From Guillardia theta CCMP2712 (Eukaryota; Cryptophyceae; Pyrenomonadales; Geminigeraceae), in assembly GCF_000315625.1 (NCBI RefSeq), contig NW_005434672.1, forward strand, positions 1,012,310-1,076,309: a DNA stretch of 64,000 bases. The letters run 5' to 3'. Below are positions 57,301 through 64,000 of this stretch, in pieces. Below the pieces are notes generated by a model, which saw only the letters and a program-made list of their open reading frames with translations, ran no database searches and was not told the DNA's origin. Each line of letters starts with the position of its first letter. Position 1 is the first letter of the stretch. The translations under genes and the position numbers were made by a program.

Positions 57301-57960
57301 GAGCACCTTTCAATTGCTATCCTGACTGAACCCGACAACCGTGACGTTGCATCTCATAGTATCCCGCTCGCACGCTCTCACGCTCGCTCGCACGCTCGCA
57401 CGCACGCTCGCACGCCCGCCCCTCTCTCACATACACACACACACACACTCATCATCTCCTCCCTCCCCTTCCTCCCTCAGGTCAAGTTGCCCCTGGAGGT
57501 AACAGAGGTTTTACCGCACGATCATCGATGCTGATCAAATGCACTGTCAGAGCAATTTGCTGTCCAATGCACATCACGGCCTGAGGTTCGCCACAATGAC
57601 CAAAGCAAGTGTGCACAAGAAACAACCCTTGAATGTTACTTCTTCGGATGTGTTTACGCAGGTCAAGGGAGGAGTGGGGGAGGGGGAAGAGAAACTGCGT
57701 CATAGTTGATGCTCTTCTAGAAGCATCATGAGCCATGCAGATTATGATCCAAATGATTTGTTAGATCCCTCTATGAGGTTAGCATAGGAATCGCTGACTT
57801 CATGTTGATCACACGTCATCGCTCTATCGACTGCTATCGGTCTGCCAGTATGTTGCTTGAGATGGGCATCATTTCACCAGAACGTTTCAATATTCTTTGA
57901 ATGTTACAAAACTAAAATGACAAAATCGATGGCAGATTACCCTCCCCTTTTCACCTCTCT
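57301..57960. other. Spacer between RWP-RK copies
   Basis: Contains a CGCTCGCACG-type tandem (about 57365-57420) and a short CA run (about 57432-57450). No gene is supported. Confidence 0.5.
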
Positions 57961-57971
57961 ACATCACAATC

Positions 57972-58433
57972 TCACCATAGCCCGGCCTCTTCGCTCGCAC
58001 GCATGTACCACTCGATCCACGCAGGTTCTAGAGGCCCCTCCTCCTTCGCCGATGATGTCGATCCCTCCTCCTCCTCCTCCTCCCGCTTGCGATCGCGCTT
58101 CCTCTGTGAAGCGCGAGCCGCTTGTCGGATGTGAGACTCGCGGGCGTAGGGCCATCGTGCGATCCCGAGCCGCCTGCATGCTCCTTTGAAGGCTGTCAGC
58201 GATAAGCCCTGCAGACACAACACGTCACGGCTGAGCACAAACGACTTGACGGGCATCACGGTACCAGGGAGGCAGCTGCCCTGGTCTGCGGGAGGTGGAA
58301 GAGAGCCTTCATCGTTGCGAGCCGGAGGTTGACGCCAGGTCTTCCTTTGTCGGCCACGAAAGATTGCTGAAAGGCTTTTCGCCTTGGGTAGACGCGGACG
58401 GAGGTGTTCATTGGGACGGCGATCGAGGAAGGC
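57972..58433 (-). pseudogene. Decayed second copy of the RWP-RK gene
   Basis: Sequence from about 58080 to 58433 is nearly identical to the 5' half of the RWP-RK gene at 56.2-57.3 kb, including the RWP helix (LSLTAFKGACRRLGIARWPY). Homology stops before the start codon of the intact copy, so no own ATG is retained at the right place. The 185-bp intron is reduced to 30 bp, which is too short to splice, but keeps the frame open (SFVLSRDVLCLQGLSL). The Lys/Glu tail is shortened to RKREEEEEEGSTSSAK and the frame ends at 57972. It is called a pseudogene, although it could be transcribed. Confidence 0.6.
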
Positions 58434-59313
58434 AGAAGAACCTAGCGAAGCAGAGAGTCAGGGGGGAGGAATGGGGATGCCAAAGAAAGTGTACTTCAAG
58501 ACAAGTCGTGGGCTGTGTGGAGTGCACGTGGAAGCGGAGGAACGGGAGAGGAGGAGAAGAGGAAGTTCTTAGGGGGCAGAGTTATTGGTTGGTGTACCAG
58601 AACGTGATACGCTGACCCCACCCCCTCTTCACCGTGCCATAGTCCTCCGCTTCTCCTCCCTTCCGTCCGCTTTGGCAACCACCCACCCCCTGACATCCAC
58701 CCCTATCCATACATCAGTGTGTCTCCAAGTGCGAGGAAAGAGACGCCAATGCGTCCGATGGGGGCAAGACGCGATGAGTATCTGGCTTACGGCTTTCAGC
58801 CTAGTCTGCCACTCGAAGAATCGATGCCCTTCACTACCTTCTCCAACAGCTCGAAGTGGGGGTGCTTAGTTGTATTATGAGACGGTATAATATAGTCACG
58901 GCTCCCGAGGGTCTCATAGTAAACAGAGACGAGACGGTCACCTCACAGAACGTGACTAGTCAGTGTGACTGTAGGCGTACCTGGCAATGGGAAGTAGGGG
59001 TAGGGGTTACATGCACCTCCATATGACCGTACCATCGGCGAGGTGACTGACTCGGAAATGTCACCGTGACCGGCCCTTTAGTTAAAAGTTAGGGGCCCGC
59101 CCGGGGTCGGCTGGGCCGCCCGGAGCGCGGCGCGAGTCTGTTAATGGAACTTGAAAAGGGTTGTTGCAGTGCCAGGAGGCGCAATATGCAACAAGCGCAA
59201 CTGGCGAGGGGCGAGAAGGAGAGGCGATGAGGCGGAAGTGAGCAGAAACCTCTCGCAGACGAGAACCAGAGATGTGTGAGGGCTGAGACTGCAATCACAT
59301 TCACAGTAGAGCA
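58434..59313. other. Intergenic region upstream of the CtpA gene
   Basis: Contains a C-rich asymmetric segment (about 58610-58715) and a small GC-rich patch (about 59085-59140). No gene is supported. Confidence 0.5.
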
Positions 59314-61460
59314 ATGACGCGAGCTGCGCGTAGCAGTACACTGTGTGCGCTTGCCTTGCAGACATGCTTGACAGCATCGTGGGGATTCTCATTCTCAACT
59401 CGCTCTACCTTTCATCCAGTCACTGCGTCTTGTCTGATGAAACAATACTCCGATGTAAGGACTCGCAGAGCAAACAAGCTGGGAGTAGCCGGCTTGGACG
59501 CAAAGGCAAGGGACAGCGTCCCCTACCGACTGCTGAGCTCGCATGTGTCGCTTGCATTGTCCCTGGCTTTGATGTTCCAGCCCATAATGAGTGCAGCTCA
59601 TGCGACCACATTGGATTCACGTCTTCACAGTGAACAGAAAACAGCAGAAAAACATCAGCCTGATACCGATGCATTCTTTCTAGTATCCAACAGTGACTTC
59701 GACAGATTGACAGCGAAGCTTCGTGACAATTCAGGTCGTCAATCAAGTAGGAAGCCTAGTAAAAAGCTTAGAGATCAAATGCGGGAAATTAGATTGCCAG
59801 AGTACAATCGATATCGGTCACTGAGCGATGAGCTCAGAGATCAGAATCGCCTTCTAGTGCTTGAAGCTTGGGACATTATTCATAGGGGATCATTCGGATA
59901 TCCAGGATGGTATGATCCCAATGGAGGCTTGTTTGTGGATCCTGAAACATTCCAGTCAAGAGCGAGAAAGGAGCTTGTGGAGTCTCTTTCTGTCAAAGAC
60001 CTTTCTTCCAAGGTTGCAGCTGAAGATGTCATCAGAACCATGGTTGCAGAGCTGCATGATCCCTACTCAAAGTTCCTCTCCAGCAGCGAATACCGAAGAG
60101 AGGCTGCTCCTCCTTCAGTGCTCTCTAACGTCAATCGGCTGGTCGGTGTTGGCGTTCAGCTTTTCGATCCCGTGGACGGGGAGGAGGACCTGGTGGTGGT
60201 CGCTCCTTCTCCTAACTCACCGGCTGAACGCGCTGGAATTAAACCCCTCGATCGGATCCTGCAGATCGACGGGCTAGACGTGGGAGGGGAAGCCGCCCTT
60301 ACAGCAGGCGAGGCCATGAGCCTCATCCGAGGATGGGAAGGAACAGACGTGAAGTTGCTCGTCAAGAGGGCAAGGGACCCTTCAGGGACCATCATGTTCG
60401 GGGATGATGTTCTCGGCGATCGCATTCCTCGCATCGTCCCGCAGGTAGCTGGAGATGATCTTGGATTTGATCTTGCTAGGGATGTACAGCCTGAGCTGAT
60501 CACACTCCGGAGGCAGCGGCTGAATGTTGCTCCTGCTCAAGCAGGAATTTTGGAAACTGTTGCATCAACTGGAGTCCCTCAAAAGATTGGCTACATTAGG
60601 ATAAATTATTTCAACCTTGAGGGCACAAAGTTCTTGTCAGAAGCTATTCAGAAGATGGAGGATGATGGTGTAGGCGGCTACATCATTGACGTGCGAAATT
60701 GTTTGGGTGGAATTTTCAAGGAAGCGCTCATGACAGCAAGCATGTTTCAGGGAGGAGATGATAACTCCGATTCTGAAAAGGGAGAACCCGATGCCGTGCT
60801 GATTAACATACTGGATGCAAGTGGATTCATAAAGCCTGAAAAGCTTTCGAAACAGATTGATTGGATCAGGTGGCCGGAGAATGATGGACGGCCCTTGGCA
60901 AAACCTGTTCGGTCGGACAAACCGGTTCGGATCCTAACTAACCGAGGATCAGCTTCATCCAGCGAAGTCTTGGCCTTGTCTCTTGTCGGCAACAACAGAG
61001 CAGCGATTGTCGGTGAGAAAACATTTGGCAAAGCGCTGATTCAACACCCGTATTTTCTTGCAGATGGCTCCGTGTTGAAACTCACCGTCGCGGAGTATCT
61101 GAGCCCAAAGAACCAACATCTCGGCAGCGGCTTATTGCCAAACACTCTCTGTGCCAATGCCCCTGAGATGGGCCCCGGCGATGATTGTTTGAGGATAGCA
61201 CAAGAGCAGATCGCGCAAGACACAACATCTGTGGCATCAACCATCACAGACTCAGCAAATGCAAACATGATACGAAACCGCCAATTAGAAGAAAGGCTGA
61301 GTTTCAAACCCAAATCCGCAGCAGCTATGCAGGTTGAACAAGGTGAGTTTGTAAGATTTGTGCGAATACTTCTGATCGGATTCATGACATAACATTCCCA
61401 GGTTCACAGATCAAATCAGATACATATCCATGGTTTGTTCGCTTTCTCCCATTGAATTAA
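59314..61460 (+). CDS. ctpA: C-terminal processing protease (CtpA/D1 protease family), thylakoid-targeted
   Basis: CtpA-type serine proteases trim the C-terminus of the D1 protein in the thylakoid lumen. Two exons join in phase: 59314-61342 and 61402-61460, giving 695 aa. The leader has three parts: a signal peptide (ALALQTCLTASWG), FSFSTRS at the presumed cleavage with a basic transit region, and a second hydrophobic stretch (VSLALSLALMFQPIMSAAHA) that resembles a thylakoid transfer signal ending AHA. The PDZ domain (about residues 270-355) shows GVGVQLFD and SPAERAGIKPLDRILQIDG. The catalytic Ser is in NRGSASSSEVLAL and the Lys in GEKTFGKALI. At 695 aa it is longer than plant CtpA (about 500), mainly through the N-terminal part and a short insert. 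The last exon ends SDTYPWFVRFLPLN. The stop lies 8 bp from the next gene, tail to tail. Confidence 0.92.
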
Positions 61461-61468
61461 ATGTTAAA

Positions 61469-62200
61469 TTAGGCAATATACTCGCTATCAAGTAGCAACT
61501 CAGAACATTTCCTGAACGATTCTTTTACTTCTTCTTTGTCTTTTTCGGCAGCGACGTGATCATTCATATTCGCCTTTCTTGAAGTTGTGAAATACTTGCA
61601 ATGCACTGGGGGAGTCCAAGGCTCCTTGTACTTTGATAGTCTCTCAGCAGATTTCAATAACTCAAGCTCAGCTTGCTGGAGTGCCTGGGTCCTCATCAGA
61701 AAGAAGTTTCAAGAGAAACGAGCATTTGTACTTGTTTTGCCTTCAATGTTGCGTCAGAGAGTCCTGTAGGACATTCTCAATCATTCAGCGCAAGTGAAGT
61801 CGATTCTCCACCTGCAGAATCGATCGGCAGTTTCATCCATTTCTCCCCAATGTGAATATGCTTGAGCTCTTGCCACTTCAATGGGGTCTGATATCCTTCC
61901 TGCCATCAAATGTCACCTCGCAACTCTGTATTGAGGAAGTCAACTCACCTTGCAGTCATGGCCATGATCGGGTAGACGCACAATCTTTTCACGCGCTGCT
62001 TCCAGCTCTCTCCGCATCATTTCGTTCTCGTGACAAAGGAAAGCAAGGCAGGCGTCGTTCACTTCCTGGTGCGTTCGAAGAACTTCTTTGATCTTGTCCT
62101 TCTCTGCCTCTTCGACTTCCCTGGTCTTCAAGAAAATATTGATCCGATCCGCACAACGTCTCACTCTTTCTTCCATGTCTTCATCATCGGCGATGCTCAT
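61469..62200 (-). CDS. Coiled-coil protein of unknown function
   Basis: Not recognised. The first exon (from ATG 62200 to about 61954) encodes an acidic start MSIADDEDMEERVRR and a long helix (EVEEAEKDKIKEVL, then NEMMRRELEAAREKIVRL). The last exon (about 61469-61685) encodes TQALQQAELELLKSAERLSKY and a charged end (VAAEKDKEEVKESFRKCSE). One or more middle exons may lie at 61760-61850, but the frame across the gap is not settled. The predicted protein is about 150-200 aa. The frame is open upstream of 62200, so further 5' exons are possible. Confidence 0.5.
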
Positions 62201-62769
62201 AGACGTTTCGCTCTTGAAGGGGAGGCATTCGTCAGAAGCAGGCAGTGACTGGTGGATCAGTTGTTACATGGTCGATGGTCTCAATCCGTACCTTGTCTAA
62301 AGATGGCTCTGCCTGTTTGCAGTGAATGACCACAGAGCAACAAGACTGAGATCAAGAAACTCACGTCGATCTCCATCACTTACATACATTCCAGAGGGTC
62401 CACGATGAAAACATAGTTGCAGCCGTCAAGGGAGAAAACTAAACATACTTCCCTGGGAGAGAGTTTAGCCTTGACGCTCAGGAAAGAAACTGATTCGGAA
62501 GCTTGTCATGATGGCATCATCTCTTCAACTTCATACATCCCATCAACATTATCACCGGGTCATCATATGCTACTTGCTTCTCTAACTTTCAGTCCATGTT
62601 CACCTCCTTGTTTCCTTAAGTTCCAGTATAATCCCGATCACTGTCATTCACATCATTTTCTGCATCATCAGGCTCCTGCTCTAGTGTAGCTACAGTAGCT
62701 ACCAGCTTGAAATTTGAAGAGGCGAGGCGATGCGACTTGTACGGGTCCGACACTGATGAGAAAGAGTTT

Positions 62770-63350
62770 GGAGCCTGCCTCAGAGACCGATCGCACGGTC
62801 CGCCGCCCGGCGGCCGGGCCGGCCGGGCCCGGCCACGCGGCGCCCCCAGCCCGCCGGGCCCGTTCACCGCGGCTCAGTGGAGCCTCGGCCGCCGCCGGGA
62901 GGTCCGACCGCTGACAGTGCGGTGCCACCGGGTGACCGGTGAGTCACGGGGCGGCCCCGCGGGGCAGCCGGGGGGGCCGGTACGGCCCGGTACGGACGGT
63001 CCGACCGTCGGACGGCGCCGCCGGACCGTACCGCTCAGTACTGGCCGCGCCGGAGTCACCGGGTCGTCACCCGGGCCGCCACTGCTGCAGCGGCGCCGCG
63101 CGGCGGCCCGGGCGGCCCCGGTTTGCCCGGCCGGGCACGGTTGGCAGTGCGGCCCGACTCGGGCACGCCGCGGACCGGGTCGGCGGCCGTGGCCGCTGAG
63201 ACCGGACGGTACTATGGTACTCAGTGACGGTCCGATCACCGCGACGGCCGGGTCCCGGCCACGGGCCGCCGGGCGGCACGCCCCGCTCACCGGGCCGAGC
63301 CACCCAGTCAAGAACAGCCGGGCGGCCTGTACGGTGGATGACGTGTCCGT
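62770..63350. other. GC-rich palindromic-word island D
   Basis: Same character as islands A-C: CCGG, GGCC, GGTACGG, CGGACGG and CGGTCCGAC words, with A/T mostly isolated, and open in several frames on both strands. The flanks return abruptly to ordinary composition. The 216-aa ORF here is not called. Confidence 0.75.
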
Positions 63351-63644
63351 GAGCTAGGGTGGGGCCCTGATAGGGGGTTAATCAGTGGGGAATGAAGGGT
63401 CCATTGCAGCGGGGGTACTAAATCACAGCCCGCCCCGCCTTTGATGAAATGGCCACGGACCCCTTCGTTCCCCTCTTAGTACCCCCATCTATCTAGCTGT
63501 CCAGAACATTCTGCTCAAAATGGTTTGGGCAATGGAAATTTGATTAAGGTGTATCTATAGACTTCAAATTTCAGAAAGAATGTTGGAAATTATCACATAA
63601 AGTGGACCTCTCCCCTGACGGCAGCAATCGGATTAGTGGACGGC

Positions 63645-64000
63645 ATGCAGCGCGTGCTTCAGCTTGTCGCGCTTGTCGCGTGTTTTGCAGTTGTATCCTC
63701 GCTCAGCAATGGCGTCATCAGTCTCGACAAGTACACGTTTGACAAGATCGTCGGCAAGGAGAGACCTGTGCTTGTTCGCTTTGATCAGGATTATTCGGTA
63801 TTCTCCCTCTGTACGTGATATACCCACATGCTCTCTAACATGTCTGCAGTATGGGGATGAGAATGATGCATATGAGTATGCAGCCAAGAATGCAACTTCA
63901 TCTGAAATCCTCGTAGCAAGTGTGGGAATCAGTGAATGGGGAGAAAAGGAGAATCAGGATCTCGCTGATCGATTTGGTGTGAAGAAGGAGGATTGGCCGA
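63645..64000 (+). CDS. ERP29: ERp29-like ER chaperone, 5' part
   Basis: ERp29 is a non-catalytic PDI relative that assists secretory protein folding in the ER lumen. Two exons join in phase: 63645-63797 and 63850 to beyond the window. The signal peptide is MQRVLQLVALVACFAVVSS. The thioredoxin-like domain follows with GVISLDKYTFDKIVG, VLVRFDQDYSYGDENDAYEYA and ILVASVGISEWGEKENQDLA, aligned with the animal blocks PLDTVTFYKVI, VLVKFDTQYPYGEKQDEFK and LLVAEVGISDYGDKLNMEL. No CxxC active site is present, as expected for this family. The 52-bp intron has a GTATTCTCC donor and TCTGCAG acceptor. The C-terminal domain lies outside the window. Confidence 0.9.

Noticed and set aside
62707-63357. 216-aa ORF in GC island D
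   Set aside because: Same reason as island B: multiple open frames on both strands and biased composition.

Overview
The window is nuclear DNA of a photosynthetic eukaryote with a red-type secondary plastid, most likely a cryptophyte such as Guillardia theta. This is inference from three signs. Genes carry many short GT-AG introns, often 40-100 bp, whose exons join in phase. Plastid proteins (ChlP, a CtpA protease, an unknown protein at 49.8 kb) start with a signal peptide followed by a transit peptide with an aromatic residue at the presumed cleavage site (SQA|FMASP, TDA|FMSSP). The other genes are typical eukaryotic housekeeping genes. No prokaryotic operons, CRISPR arrays, rRNA or tRNA genes were seen.

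Layout. 0-1 kb: 3' part of VTA1 (ESCRT). 2.1-2.5 kb: small unknown gene. 5.6-9.5 kb: a 14-exon Sfi1-like tryptophan-repeat protein whose 3' introns are largely microsatellite. 9.6-11.1 kb: G-patch protein (minus). 12.1-15.7 kb: HEM/NAP1 of the SCAR/WAVE complex. 16.1-17.2 kb: BABAM1/MERIT40. 18.4-19.3 kb: MED10. 19.5-23.0 kb: carrier-family transporter with an N-terminal signal-like sequence (minus). 24.6-25.9 kb: GET4. 26.0-27.5 kb: unknown serine-rich protein (minus). 27.6-29.0 kb: a large GC-rich island. 29.1-34.9 kb: four copies of a CENP-B-type DNA-binding ORF. 35.7-38.3 kb: NSUN2. 38.4-43.8 kb: UGGT (minus). 45.0-45.4 kb: selenoprotein K with an in-frame UGA. 45.8-47.5 kb: ChlP (minus). 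49.8-50.6 kb: plastid-targeted unknown. 50.7-54.4 kb: topoisomerase III alpha (minus). 54.9-57.3 kb: an intact Harbinger-type transposase convergent with an RWP-RK protein, followed by a decayed RWP-RK copy. 59.3-61.5 kb: CtpA-type protease. 61.5-62.2 kb: coiled-coil protein (minus). 63.6 kb to the end: 5' part of ERp29.

Functional themes. Several unlinked genes serve ER protein handling: GET4 (tail-anchored protein delivery), UGGT (glycoprotein folding sensor), selenoprotein K (ER-associated degradation) and ERp29 (luminal chaperone). Others serve actin control (HEM), DNA repair (TOP3A, MERIT40), transcription (MED10), tRNA methylation (NSUN2) and the plastid (ChlP, CtpA). Genes are compact, and tail-to-tail neighbours are often only 8-170 bp apart.

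Non-coding structure is unusual. There are GC-rich islands built from short palindromic words (1.1, 27.6-29.0, 49.4, 62.8-63.3 kb), long C-rich, G-poor tracts of degenerate CCCTACCC-like words (3.6-4.4, 23.2-24.3, 47.6-48.2 kb), and many (TCC)n/(GGA)n microsatellites, several inside introns. The most promising candidates for something new are the selenoprotein K gene with its 3' stem, the Harbinger/RWP-RK pair, and the CENP-B-type ORF family whose homology stops at the ORF ends.
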